Below, one piece after another: positions 36,890 through 46,300 of a stretch of DNA of 64,000 nucleotides. The notes under the pieces are model-generated. The model was not told the origin of the DNA, ran no database searches, and saw nothing but the letters and a program-made list of their open reading frames with translations. Position 1 is the first letter of the stretch; every line of letters begins with the position of its first letter. Where the stretch lies: NCBI RefSeq assembly GCF_000763315.1, contig NZ_JPST01000005.1, forward strand, positions 62,001-126,000, in the 5' to 3' direction. Both the position numbers and the translations under genes were made by a program. This stretch comes from Thermoactinomyces daqus (GTDB lineage: Bacteria > Bacillota > Bacilli > Thermoactinomycetales > Thermoactinomycetaceae).

Positions 36890-38776
36890 CTACGCCTTAT
36901 TCGACTTGGATTTTCTCACAGTCACCGCCCACAACACCGCTGTTAAACCAAGGAAAAGGATGAGCGGCAGCCAGTTGCTGGCAAATTTGGCCGGTGCATC
37001 CGGATTGATCAGTCCCGGCACGATTAACAGTGCAATTACGACACTGATCAATGCTTCACCGGCAATCAAACCGGAGGCAAACAAACTACCCGTTTCTTCC
37101 CGCTCTTTTCTCTCCTCCTCTGTTTTGGCAAAGCGATCCGTCACCCAGCGGATCAGGCCGCCGATCATGATCGGCACACTCGTTGAGACAGGCAGATAGA
37201 AACCCACAGCTACGGTCAAAGAGTTCAACCCGAGAAACTCGATGGAAATGGCGAGAGCCGCACCCATGATAATCAGCTGCCAAGGCAAATGCCCCTGCAT
37301 CAATCCTTCAACAATGATTTTCATCAAAACTGCTTTGGGAGCGGAAAGCACATCGCCGCCGATACCATAAGCCTGGTTAAACAGATATAATACCCAGCCG
37401 ATCAGCAGGCCACTTGCTGCAACCCCGATCATCATCGCCACTTGTTGTTTCCACGGAGTCGCACCAACGAGGTATCCTGTTTTCAGGTCTTGGGAAATAT
37501 CGCCGGCAACTGCAAGCGATACACAGACAATGGCCGCGACTGTCAGGGAAGCAACCATCCCCGTCATCCCGTGCATGCCCAGCGCTTTGAAGATCAGGGT
37601 TGTGATCAGGAGGGTGGCAATGGTCATCCCGGAAACAGGCATGGAGGAGCTGCCCACAATCCCCACAATGCGCGAAGCCACAGCCACAAACAAAAAGCCA
37701 AAAACGGCAATTGCAATTGCACCGATGATCCCGACATGGACCACCGGGGTAAAGGCGATCAACAAGATCAACAGAACAGCCCCGATCAGCAGATAGGGAA
37801 TAGGAATATCAAAATCAGTCCGCGTAATTTTAAACCCTTTCTCTTTTTGTCGGGCCAAACCGGCAATTGTGTCACGGATCGAGCTGAACAGCATGGGAAG
37901 CGTGCGGATTAAGGTAATCAATCCTCCCATGGCCACGGCGCCAGCCCCGATGTAACGGATGTAATAATCGGCAATCGCGCCTGCATCCAATGTTCCGACC
38001 GGCTGGCCGGCAGGATAAAAGACACTGGGATTTCCGCTGGCAAAAAAGGAAATCAACGGAACAAACACGATGGAAGCCAGTAATCCGCCGGCGATCATCT
38101 GCCCGGAGATGCGCGGTCCGATAATATAGCCGACCCCGAGCAGAGAGGGCATTGCATCCATCCCGATCGCCGCATTTTTATACCCCGGGATCATCGCGGA
38201 GATGGAAGTTTTAAATAAATGGAATCCATCTCCCAACGCCTTGAATATCCCTCCCACCAGAAAACCGGAAAAAATCTTGCGGGCATGGCTGCCGCCGGTT
38301 TCTCCGGATTTAAGTACTTCTGCACAAGCAGTCCCTTCCGGATAAGGAAGGACTTCATGCTCATTCACAATCAGCAGGCGACGCAAGGGGACCATCATGA
38401 ACACGCCGAGGAAACCACCGGTCAACACGATAAACGCAATCAACCAGTTGCTCGGATTTAAATGCCACAGGTACAGCGCCGGCAACGTAAAAATTGCCCC
38501 GGCGGCCACCGCTTCACCCGCAGTGGTCATCGTTTGCACAATGTTGTTTTCCAAAATCGATTTCCTTCTGAAAATTCCCCGTAAAATAGCCAGGGAGATT
38601 ACGGCCGCCGGAATCGACGCACTCACCGTCAAACCGATTTTCAACCCGAGATACGCATTGGCCGCCCCAAAGACAATGGCCAAGATAATTCCCAGGACGA
38701 TGGCAAATCCCGTCAACTCCGGAAGTGACTTCGTCGCAGGCACATAAGGAACAAATTTTTGCTTGTCCTTACTCAT
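36890..38776 (-). CDS. OPT family oligopeptide transporter
   Basis: A 628-residue integral membrane protein of the oligopeptide transporter (OPT/YSL) superfamily, proton-coupled, with some 14-16 membrane segments. Landmarks include AANAYLGLKIGLTVSASIP near the N-terminus, EGTACAEVLKSGE, and the C-terminal SGLIAGEALISVVIAL. Likely substrates are short peptides or metal chelates. The ATG at 38774-38776 (MSKDKQKF) is chosen with GAGGG ten bases upstream; an in-frame extension to 38815 has none. Followed directly by the PqqD-like gene. Confidence 0.9.
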   Translation of the reverse strand: MSKDKQKFVPYVPATKSLPELTGFAIVLGIILAIVFGAANAYLGLKIGLTVSASIPAAVISLAILRGIFRRKSILENNIVQTMTTAGEAVAAGAIFTLPALYLWHLNPSNWLIAFIVLTGGFLGVFMMVPLRRLLIVNEHEVLPYPEGTACAEVLKSGETGGSHARKIFSGFLVGGIFKALGDGFHLFKTSISAMIPGYKNAAIGMDAMPSLLGVGYIIGPRISGQMIAGGLLASIVFVPLISFFASGNPSVFYPAGQPVGTLDAGAIADYYIRYIGAGAVAMGGLITLIRTLPMLFSSIRDTIAGLARQKEKGFKITRTDFDIPIPYLLIGAVLLILLIAFTPVVHVGIIGAIAIAVFGFLFVAVASRIVGIVGSSSMPVSGMTIATLLITTLIFKALGMHGMTGMVASLTVAAIVCVSLAVAGDISQDLKTGYLVGATPWKQQVAMMIGVAASGLLIGWVLYLFNQAYGIGGDVLSAPKAVLMKIIVEGLMQGHLPWQLIIMGAALAISIEFLGLNSLTVAVGFYLPVSTSVPIMIGGLIRWVTDRFAKTEEERKEREETGSLFASGLIAGEALISVVIALLIVPGLINPDAPAKFASNWLPLILFLGLTAVLWAVTVRKSKSNKA

Positions 38777-39140
38777 ATTTGACTTTCCCTCCTCCGAGTT
38801 AAAATTATTTGACAATTATTCAATTATTATACAATCCTTCATCATAATAACATGAAACATTAACTATTTTCATCTAATTATCTCAAATTTTTATCATTTC
38901 ACGTTCAACTCTGACAAAACTGTATAAAAATCTTTCCTCAATAACTGGCATGACAAACATCCCGGCCATGAATGATACAGGCAAAACAGCACCTAGATTC
39001 TGCCTTGTCTGACACAATCATAAGATGAAACTAAGCAGAATTCCAAGGACACCACACCCCGGCCTGCAACAAACTTTCGCAAAAAAAACAAGCCCCGTTT
39101 CCCCTGTCACAAGGGATCCGTGGCTTTTCCATGCCATCGG
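38777..39140. other. Intergenic region between OPT gene and broken symporter
   Basis: About 360 bases without a supported gene. The right part is AT-rich and probably contains the OPT promoter (leftward). I see no convincing terminator for the symporter here. Confidence 0.4.
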
Positions 39141-40384
39141 TCAAGCCGATATTTTCGATTCTTTCTTGTTCATAGCGAGAACCGCTTCCTTATATTTTTC
39201 TTCATCAAATTCGTTCTCGCTCTTGGCGACAACCATGGTTGCCACCCCATTTCCGATCAAGTTGATAATCGCCCGAGCTTCCGACATAAAGCGATCCACC
39301 CCGATCAGCAGCGCCAATCCCTCGACCGGAATCAAATTCATCGAACCCAATGTGGAAGCGAAGACAATAAATCCCCCACCCGTGACGGCCGCAGCCCCCT
39401 TGGAAGTCAACATCAAAATTGCAATAATGGTGATTTGTTGCCAGATGGAAAGGTGAACGTGAAAAACCTGTGATAAAAAGATAACAGCCATCGAGAGATA
39501 AATGGAGGTGCCATCCAGATTAAATGAATATCCTGTCGGGATCACCAGACCGACAACAGATTTGGAACATCCGAACTTCTCCATTTTGTCCAGCATGCGC
39601 GGCAGGACCGCCTCCGAGGAAGAAGTTCCAAGGACGATTAACAATTCTTCCTTGATAAATCGAAGATAATGCCAGATCCGGAATTGATACATACGACAAA
39701 TCAGCGCCAGAACGACAAAAACAAACAGGATCATCGTCAAATAGACGGAAAGCATCAATTTTCCCAGCGGCAACAGCGATTTAATCCCAAATTTCCCGAT
39801 TGTATAGGCCATTCCGCCAAAAGCGCCGAGCGGAGCCACCTTCATAACATAGGAGACAATTTTGAAAAAAACCTTGGAAAACCGTTCAAACAGATCAATG
39901 ATGTTTTTTCCGTAATCCCCCAAACCGGCCAAGGCAAAACCGAAAATCACGGCGAAAAAGACCACTTGCAGGGTATCCCCTTCGGCAAAAGCGCCGATCA
40001 TGCTGGCCAATCCATTTCTTCCCCGCTTTTCGTATATTGCGAAATATCCCCTTTGTCCAGCTTGCTCGCATCGATTCCCGCCCCCGGGTGAAGCAGATGA
40101 GCGACCAGCACCCCGATTATCAAGGCAAAGGTGGTGACGAGCTCAAAATATAAAATCGCCTTTCCTCCGACACGACCGATTTTTTTCATATCCCCCATCT
40201 TGGCGATCCCCAAGACAATGGTCAGGAAAATGATCGGGGCCACCACCATTTTTACAAGATTGATAAACATGTCCCCAAGCGGTTTCATCTGCTTTGCCCC
40301 GTCAGGCCACAAAACCCCGAGCGCCACTGCCACGATAATGGCCACAACCACTTGGAAGGTCAGATTATTCAGGATTCGGCGCAA
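39141..40384 (-). pseudogene. Dicarboxylate/amino acid:cation symporter (DctP/GltP type), internal deletion and frameshift
   Basis: A DAACS-family sodium or proton symporter in two frames. The N-terminal part (40384-39998) runs from [20 protein letters not shown] to [15 protein letters not shown] and stops. The C-terminal part (from about 40010) starts [20 protein letters not shown] and continues through [27 protein letters not shown] and the transport motif region. In relatives about ten residues lie between DW and the xxxVxAFAxGD segment, so roughly 30-35 bases are lost with a change of frame. The product would be truncated after about three helices. The remaining sequence is otherwise intact, so the loss is recent. 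Confidence 0.82.
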
Positions 40385-40609
40385 TTTGATTCGCTCCTTC
40401 CTGCATTTGTTTCAGCGATTATACAAGTTTGGTTCATCAGCTTCATCTTGTTATAATGATAAATTAAATTTATTAAATTGTAAACGATTTCATATTGTGC
40501 AATAGATTATCAAAATCAAATAAAAAAGGCCCCAAGGGACCGGATCTGTCGATTCTCAATATTTACGGCGAATCCGTCGTTTGCTGCCTTTCATAATTTT
40601 GTACATCCG

Positions 40610-41707
40610 TTATGATTTCTTCGTTTCCAACCAGTCCAACTGCGGAATAGTCACTCCGAAATGATCTTTGACAACATTGGCGTACATTTTTAGCAGCCCT
40701 TCTTTTTTCTCCTCGATATCAATCGCCGTACGGACGCGGGAAACAGCGGCTGTTTCCGACAATGTTTGATTCAAATAGACATTTTGCAGAAGTCGTGTCA
40801 ATTTTCCGGGAAACAAAAACTGGGCATAAATGAGTGAATACTCGGATTCATCCAGCGGAGCCACCTGCTGATAACCTGCAAGAATCGCCTGCAAAACCCC
40901 GGGGCTGCCCGTGCATCCATAGGCATACATCAACCAATCGGCCAGATCGGCCGTTCTCACGTCGAGGGTCATCTCATTCCAATCGAGAAAAACGGATTGT
41001 TCGCCAGCTTGCAACAAATTATGCCGATGCAGCCGGGAATGGCAGATCTTGCCAAATTTGACCATTTCCCGGCATGCCTCGTCGCCGTTGATTTTTTGAT
41101 AATATTTGATCATATTTTCCATCATGCCGATAGTATAGCCGGAAATGTCCAACCATGTCCGGTCCAAATCACTTGGATAGGAAGTTAATTTAGCAGCCAA
41201 ATGAAAAATTTCAATCTGTTGCAAAGCCTTTTTCAGATGTGATTCTTTGGCGGACAGCCGGGAATATTCCGCATGCTCCTTTGAAGGTTGAAAATCTGCT
41301 GTCGCCTGATGCAGGAGGGAAAGTGACTCTGAGAGACGGGCCCACTCATCCAGGCCGGAGAGCGACACCGTTTCCCCCTCCATCCAGGGCAAGAGCACAT
41401 AGGCATAGCGAAACCCGTCAAAATAGAGTTTCTTCGCTCCTGTATCAAGCGGTTCCGGAAGAGTTACGCGCTTCTCTTGCTTCCCGTTGACGTGTTCCGC
41501 CACTTGCTTGATCAAGTGCCAACGATCTTTCTCTCCCGGTTTCACCCTTTTCAGCACATAAGTGCCCTGATCGGTTCGCAAACGAACAATGCCGCGAATC
41601 GGCTTGGCCTCTTTCACGTGAAAACCGTAATGGTAGTGGAGGAGCATTTCCAATTGCTCTTCTCCGGTAAGTTCGGACAAATATCCGGGCTGAAAATCAG
41701 ATGACAT
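40610..41707 (-). CDS. yutH: CotS/YutH-family spore coat protein (kinase-like fold)
   Basis: A 365-residue protein of the CotS family, which has an aminoglycoside-phosphotransferase-like fold. It keeps VLKRVKP (the nucleotide-site Lys region), the HSRLHRHNLL catalytic loop and SVFLDWNEM for the metal-binding segment, so kinase activity is possible but unproved. YutH is a coat protein in Bacillus and sits in the same conserved block. Its ribosome binding site (GAGGGGTGAGGG) lies inside an inverted repeat (41713-41757), which may reduce translation. Expression in the mother cell late in sporulation is expected from the family. Confidence 0.82.
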   Translation of the reverse strand: MSSDFQPGYLSELTGEEQLEMLLHYHYGFHVKEAKPIRGIVRLRTDQGTYVLKRVKPGEKDRWHLIKQVAEHVNGKQEKRVTLPEPLDTGAKKLYFDGFRYAYVLLPWMEGETVSLSGLDEWARLSESLSLLHQATADFQPSKEHAEYSRLSAKESHLKKALQQIEIFHLAAKLTSYPSDLDRTWLDISGYTIGMMENMIKYYQKINGDEACREMVKFGKICHSRLHRHNLLQAGEQSVFLDWNEMTLDVRTADLADWLMYAYGCTGSPGVLQAILAGYQQVAPLDESEYSLIYAQFLFPGKLTRLLQNVYLNQTLSETAAVSRVRTAIDIEEKKEGLLKMYANVVKDHFGVTIPQLDWLETKKS

Positions 41708-41712
41708 AATCC

Positions 41713-41757
41713 CTCACCCCTCGTCGTGTTATTCTATTCGCGACGTGAGGGTGAGGT
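41713..41757 (-). promoter_or_regulatory. Inverted repeat covering the yutH ribosome binding site
   Basis: CCTCACCCCTCGTCG pairs with CGACGTGAGGGTGAGG across a 14-base loop. It follows the SDR stop and takes in the yutH Shine-Dalgarno, so it could be a terminator, a translation brake, or both. Confidence 0.5.
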
Positions 41758-41759
41758 GC

Positions 41760-42545
41760 CTAGAAATCAGGGTGTTTCCTCTTGGAAACAGGGTGAATGA
41801 CATCGAGGCCTCCTGTCACATTAATCAAGTTTCCGGTCACAAAATCAGACTTTTCTTCGACAAGAAAACAGATGACCCGTGCCACATCCTCGCCACTGCC
41901 CGGTCGTCCCCGCGGCGTTTCTTCATCGTTTAGCATCCGCACCTGATCTATCAGCATTTCCTTGTTATTCCCGACGATATCCCCGGGACAAACCATATTG
42001 ACGGTAATGCCGAACGGTGCTTCTTCAACAGCCAATGTTTTCGTAAAGGAAACCAGTCCGGTTTTCGCTGCGGCGTATACGGAACGATCCGGCCATGCCG
42101 GTGCCTCCATCGCTCTGCCAAACCCGAAAAAAATGATTCGGCCCCATTTTCGTTTGCGCATCCCGGGAAGAACCGCACGTGTGATCCACATGGCGCTCAG
42201 GAGGTTGCCTGCAATCATCTCCTCAATTTCCGCCGCCGAATGCTCCACAAACCATTTGCGCTCGCGAATAAAAGGGCCAACCGCATGAACGAGGACATCG
42301 AGCCGGCCGTAGTGTGCCAGGGTTTCAGCGACAACCTGTTCAGCTTCTTCTCTCCGGCTGACATTGCCGTAAACACGGAGCACTTCTCCTTCTTCCGGCC
42401 CCAGGATTGGGGAGAGACCGTCCGCATGCCCGCGATCCGTCCGCGAATTTACCGCCAATCGATATCCGGCTTTTCCCAACTGGGCCGCAGCCATTTTGCC
42501 CAGCCCCGTTGAACCGCCGGTAACCAGTGCCACTTTTCTCTCCAT
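41760..42545 (-). CDS. Short-chain dehydrogenase/reductase family protein, catalytic Ser not seen
   Basis: A 261-residue Rossmann-fold protein. The cofactor motif is VTGGSTGLG, the structural Asn is in IAGNLLSAM, and the catalytic pair is in SVYAAAKTG (Tyr and Lys). The position about 13 residues before the Tyr, normally Ser, is occupied by the run FFGFGRAM, so the usual Ser is missing and activity may be altered. The C-terminus VTGNLINVTGGLDV is standard. Substrate unknown. It precedes yutH on the same strand and ends in TAG. Confidence 0.8.
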   Translation of the reverse strand: MERKVALVTGGSTGLGKMAAAQLGKAGYRLAVNSRTDRGHADGLSPILGPEEGEVLRVYGNVSRREEAEQVVAETLAHYGRLDVLVHAVGPFIRERKWFVEHSAAEIEEMIAGNLLSAMWITRAVLPGMRKRKWGRIIFFGFGRAMEAPAWPDRSVYAAAKTGLVSFTKTLAVEEAPFGITVNMVCPGDIVGNNKEMLIDQVRMLNDEETPRGRPGSGEDVARVICFLVEEKSDFVTGNLINVTGGLDVIHPVSKRKHPDF

Positions 42546-42810
42546 CTCCATCACCTCTCTTTTTCATAAACTCACCATGTCAGGAGAAAATAGAAAAACA
42601 GGCTGCCTTGCATGTCAGCAGAAAATGTTGGGGGCTTTTTGGTATGCCGGGCTCTTGCCGCCTTCCGTTGCGAGTTTGGAGCGCAATGCCCGCTCCTGAC
42701 TTTCCCAGTCTTTCATCCCTGGATTGTTGGGGTATTCGGGGTCCATCATAAGGATCATTCCCAGTTGCAGTTATTCAAGAATTTCACCTGATTTAAAGGA
42801 GTATCGCCGT

Positions 42811-43329
42811 ATGACCGGGTCAACCCAGAATTGTGTATCGGAAGAGGAACTGTATCAAACGACCTTGCAGTGGATCGCCAAACGCGGGGTCGAACTGAAA
42901 GAAATCGCTGAACTCACGTTTTTCTTGCAGAAAGATTATCTGCCAAGCTTAACCCTCGAGGAATGCCTGGAAAATGTAAAGCAAGTGCTGAAAAAAAGAG
43001 AAGTGCAAAACGCGGTGCTGACGGGAATACAACTCGATATGCTGGCGGAGCGCCGGCAGCTCGAAGAACCGCTGTTGGATATGCTGGTTCGCGATGAGGG
43101 TTTATACGGAATTGATGAAGTGTTGTCAATGGCCATTCTCAATGTTTACGGAAGTATCGGTCTGACCAACTACGGCTATATCGACCGCGTCAAACCGGGT
43201 GTATTGAAACGTTTAAATGACAAGCACGACGGGGAAATCCATACCTTCCTGGATGATATCGTCGGAGCGATCGCGGCCTCCGCCTCCTCCCGGCTCGCCC
43301 ATAACCGCAAACAAGCTCCGCCGGATTGA
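42811..43329 (+). CDS. yutG: Phosphatidylglycerophosphatase A-family protein (YutG)
   Basis: A 172-residue protein of the PgpA/YutG family, which dephosphorylates phosphatidylglycerophosphate or related substrates. Visible landmarks are DEGLYGIDEVLSMAILNVYG and LDDIVGAIAASASS, which resemble the conserved acidic motifs. Unlike PgpA of Gram-negatives it lacks strong membrane helices, as in Bacillus YutG. The ATG at 42811 follows AAAGGAGTATCGCCGT; earlier in-frame ATG codons lack a site. Transcribed opposite to its neighbours. Confidence 0.8.
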   Translation: MTGSTQNCVSEEELYQTTLQWIAKRGVELKEIAELTFFLQKDYLPSLTLEECLENVKQVLKKREVQNAVLTGIQLDMLAERRQLEEPLLDMLVRDEGLYGIDEVLSMAILNVYGSIGLTNYGYIDRVKPGVLKRLNDKHDGEIHTFLDDIVGAIAASASSRLAHNRKQAPPD

Positions 43330-43537
43330 CCGGCACATCCACAACAAGTTCCACCAGATGGGGCGGTTTCCTTCCGGATCACACTCATCCATGGAGAAAC
43401 CGCCTTTTCTGTCAACGTTTGTTTCCGTCAAAGCGCATTTCCAGACGGGCCGGTATGCCCCCCCTAGACCTCCCTGTGTCCCGAGATGGTCGCTCAATGG
43501 TTCCCCAGCGTCCCTCCGAGTCACTCAGGATTTCATC

Positions 43538-44512
43538 TTAATCCACTTTGCAGCGATATCGCTTAGTTCCCTCTTTTTCAAACAGATCCATCTTCCCTTT
43601 TACCCGCAAATACTCCAGATGGGCCAACGTTTCGGAAAGGGCAAACCGCAGGTTGTGAATGGACAGGCGGTCTCCAAACAGACACTTGCACACATCATAT
43701 GCCGTCGGCTCTCCCAGGTCCCGGACGTATTTCGCAATCAATTGCAGACGCGCCTCATGGTGTTCTTCCAATTGGGCAATCCGCTCCCGGTAATGAGTAA
43801 AGGCGTTGCCATGAGCCGGAAATATTCGCTTTACCGGCACTTTTTTCATCTTATCCAGGGTGGACAGATAAGTGGCGAGGGGATTGGGATCAGCCCCCGG
43901 CCATAAACTGATGTTCGGGGTAATTTTCGGCAACAGGAAATCACCGCCGATCATGATTTGGCGTTCGGGATCATAAAAACTGAGATGACCGTCCGCATGG
44001 CCCGGGGTATGAATCACCTGATAATCGCGATCCCCCATCCGAATCGTTTCCCCCGGAGCAATCCATGTCGGCTCTGGATGCGGCTCAACCCAACTGTGAA
44101 AACTGCGCAAGTGGCCGGGGATTTTTTTCACCCAGTCTTCCGTCAAGCCATGTTCGGCAAAAAAAGCGGCCATCCGTTCCGGCATATCGCTTTTCCGCCC
44201 GAAAAAGAACTGAGCCTGCCCCCAGTCTGTTCGCGAGAGATAAACAGGGGCATTGGTCAGCTGCTGCAATGTTCCCGCCAGTCCGTAGTGATCCGGGTGA
44301 TAATGGGTCAGCACAATTTTTTCAACATCGTTCCACGACCAGCCATGCTTTGCTTGCGCTTCTTCCCAGACCTGCAAATCCTGATCGGTATGAAGGCCGG
44401 TATCAATGATTGTGAATCCGTTTTTTCCTTTGATCAGATAACAGTTGACCACTTTCAATGCAAAAGGCAATGGCAACGGAACTTCGATAATATCTTCCCG
44501 GATATCGTTCAA
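43538..44512 (-). CDS. Metallo-beta-lactamase-fold hydrolase
   Basis: A 324-residue zinc hydrolase. The metal motif LTHYHPDHYG is a full HxHxDH, followed by HTPGHADGHLS and MIGGDFLLP, then FPAHGNAF supplying the last His. The C-terminal winged-helix segment (CKCLFGDRLSIHNLRFALSE) is typical of a glyoxalase II/LACTB2-like subgroup. Substrate unknown; thioester or phosphodiester hydrolysis are options. Initiation is at TTG 44512, whose bases overlap the yutF stop (TTGA), showing coupling; GAGAGGCGAG lies upstream. Confidence 0.82.
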   Translation of the reverse strand: MNDIREDIIEVPLPLPFALKVVNCYLIKGKNGFTIIDTGLHTDQDLQVWEEAQAKHGWSWNDVEKIVLTHYHPDHYGLAGTLQQLTNAPVYLSRTDWGQAQFFFGRKSDMPERMAAFFAEHGLTEDWVKKIPGHLRSFHSWVEPHPEPTWIAPGETIRMGDRDYQVIHTPGHADGHLSFYDPERQIMIGGDFLLPKITPNISLWPGADPNPLATYLSTLDKMKKVPVKRIFPAHGNAFTHYRERIAQLEEHHEARLQLIAKYVRDLGEPTAYDVCKCLFGDRLSIHNLRFALSETLAHLEYLRVKGKMDLFEKEGTKRYRCKVD

Positions 44513-45300
44513 TGCGCTCGCCTCTCTTCGTTTGCCCGGTTCATCCATTCCCTCAGGTTTCGGGCAGTGTAGGTTGCTTTAATCTCAGCCTTTTCCGCCA
44601 TCTCGGGCGTTGTAATTCCCGTAAAGACCAGCAGCGTGTCCATTCCGCCTTCGATCCCGGCACGGATGTCCGTATCCAGGTTATCACCGACAATCAGCAC
44701 TTCTTCCGGAGCAACCCCCAATTTTTTCAAGGCATAGCGGAGAATGATCGGCTCCGGTTTCCCGATGAATAACGGCTTCACTCCGGTTGCGGCAGAAATG
44801 CCGGCCACCAGTGAACCGCTTCCGGGCAAAAGCCCCTCCTCTGTCGGCAAGGCCCGGTCCGCATTGGTACCGATCAGCGTCGCCCCCGCCCGAATCGCCA
44901 AACAAGCTTTTTTCATCTTTTCATATGTAAACCCGCGATCGATTCCGACCACAACAGCATTGGGATGCTCCTCCGTAATGCGGCATCCTTTCTCTTTCAG
45001 CGCCTGCAACAGTCCTTCTTCCCCGATCACATAGACGCGCGCATCAGGAAAGTTTTCCTGCACATATTGAGCAGTCGCCAGAGCAGTTGTATAAACTTGC
45101 CCGGGCCGGGCCGGAAATCCAAATTGCCGCAGCTTATCCGCAACTTGCTCCGGTGTGCGGGACGAATTGTTGGTCAGATAAAGATGAGGGATTCCCTTTT
45201 GGTCCAGCTCGCGGACAAACTCGAGCGCTTCCGGGATCAATTCAGTACCCCGGTACAACGTGCCATCCAAATCAATAAAGTATCCTTTATATTCCTTCAT
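44509..45300 (-). CDS. yutF: HAD-superfamily IIA sugar-phosphatase-type hydrolase (YutF)
   Basis: A 263-residue HAD-IIA phosphatase. Motif I is FIDLDGTLYRG, motif II LTNNSS, motif III around IGKPEP, and motif IV IVGDNLDTDI. It is the NagD/YutF type and probably hydrolyses small phosphorylated metabolites. The ATG at 45300 overlaps the stop of the methyltransferase gene (ATGA). Middle gene of the methyltransferase-yutF-hydrolase operon. Confidence 0.87.
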   Translation of the reverse strand: MKEYKGYFIDLDGTLYRGTELIPEALEFVRELDQKGIPHLYLTNNSSRTPEQVADKLRQFGFPARPGQVYTTALATAQYVQENFPDARVYVIGEEGLLQALKEKGCRITEEHPNAVVVGIDRGFTYEKMKKACLAIRAGATLIGTNADRALPTEEGLLPGSGSLVAGISAATGVKPLFIGKPEPIILRYALKKLGVAPEEVLIVGDNLDTDIRAGIEGGMDTLLVFTGITTPEMAEKAEIKATYTARNLREWMNRANEERRAH

Positions 45301-46028
45301 TTGTTCACACAACCTATTAAAATGATTCGCTTGCTGGAAGACTGGATCGGCTCGCCGGCAAAACTGCCATATCTTTTTTCCACATTGAGACCCGCTTTCT
45401 CCAGCATCTGCTCCAATTGCCCGGAATCGTACATTTTGACTCGTTCCTGATACCGGCGTGTTCCACTTTCATCCGTGATCGTGATCGCTTTGCACACAAA
45501 ATCCCCGTCAATCCAGCGTTCCTCCCGGATGCGGACACCGTCTTCTTCCCGTTCCGATTTGGGAACAAGATTTTGCACCACATATGATTTATTGAGAAAA
45601 TCGAGGAGATAACGCCCTCCCGGCTTCAATACGCGAGCAATCTCCCGAAGCACTTGCTGATTATCCTCATCATCGGAAAAATAGCCAAAAGAGGTAAACA
45701 AATTCAGGACCACGTCAAACATTTCGTCGACAAAGGGGAGATATCGCATATCCCCGTGAATGAAGGGAACCGCCAACTCACCGGCATCTTTCACGGCATG
45801 AGTCAGCAAAACTTTTGACAAATCCAGCCCCACCACATGGTATCCACGCTTGGCCAGGCTGAGTGTATGTCTGCCGGTTCCGCAACACAAGTCCAGAATG
45901 AGGTCATTCTCGCGCAGATGAAGCCACCGGCTTATTTTTCCGACTTCACATATTGCATCTTCGCGAGTGCGATGTTTGTATACGATCAAATAATCTTCGC
46001 CAAAACTTTCTTCGTACCAAGACGGCAT
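45297..46028 (-). CDS. Class I SAM-dependent methyltransferase
   Basis: A 243-residue protein with the SAM motif ILDLCCGTGRHTLSLA near residue 45, the acidic ribose-binding LDLSKVLL, and FDVVLNLFTSFGYFSD. The substrate cannot be inferred. It starts the operon with yutF and the metallo-beta-lactamase gene. ATG follows GGGAGGGAAAGAG. Confidence 0.85.
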   Translation of the reverse strand: MPSWYEESFGEDYLIVYKHRTREDAICEVGKISRWLHLRENDLILDLCCGTGRHTLSLAKRGYHVVGLDLSKVLLTHAVKDAGELAVPFIHGDMRYLPFVDEMFDVVLNLFTSFGYFSDDEDNQQVLREIARVLKPGGRYLLDFLNKSYVVQNLVPKSEREEDGVRIREERWIDGDFVCKAITITDESGTRRYQERVKMYDSGQLEQMLEKAGLNVEKRYGSFAGEPIQSSSKRIILIGCVNK

Positions 46029-46118
46029 CTCTTTCCCTCCCGCAATAAAAACCTCATTCCCCGCTTCATTTCAATTCACAGTCGCGGTTGCTTCCATTTG
46101 ATTGTACCACAAATGAAA

Positions 46119-46279
46119 ACGGCACAAGAAATGTGCCGCAAGCCTGTTGACAATTAAGGAGAAGGGGATTGGTGCTTAGCAGCGGCCTTTCGACGAAGGA
46201 GCCGGGAGCAAAGAAAAGCGCCAACCCCCATGGTCTTCTCAATTCGCAATCAAGCTGACGGCACAAGGAACGTGCCGCC
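46119..46279. repeat. Pair of near-identical hairpins downstream of the regulator gene
   Basis: ACGGCACAAGAAATGTGCCGC (46119-46139) and ACGGCACAAGGAACGTGCCGC (46258-46278) differ at two bases, each forming a six-base stem, and both are followed by a GCCTG-like word. They lie between the regulator and methyltransferase genes. The left copy read leftward has TTTTCATTT after the stem, so it can serve as a terminator. Confidence 0.5.
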
Positions 46280-46300
46280 CGCCTGATGCTGCGTAAAAAA

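Noticed and set aside
40528-40541. GGCCCCAAGGGACC as terminator for yutH
   Set aside because: The stem would have a two-base loop and contains a wobble pair; the leftward T run is good, but the hairpin is too strained to list as a feature.
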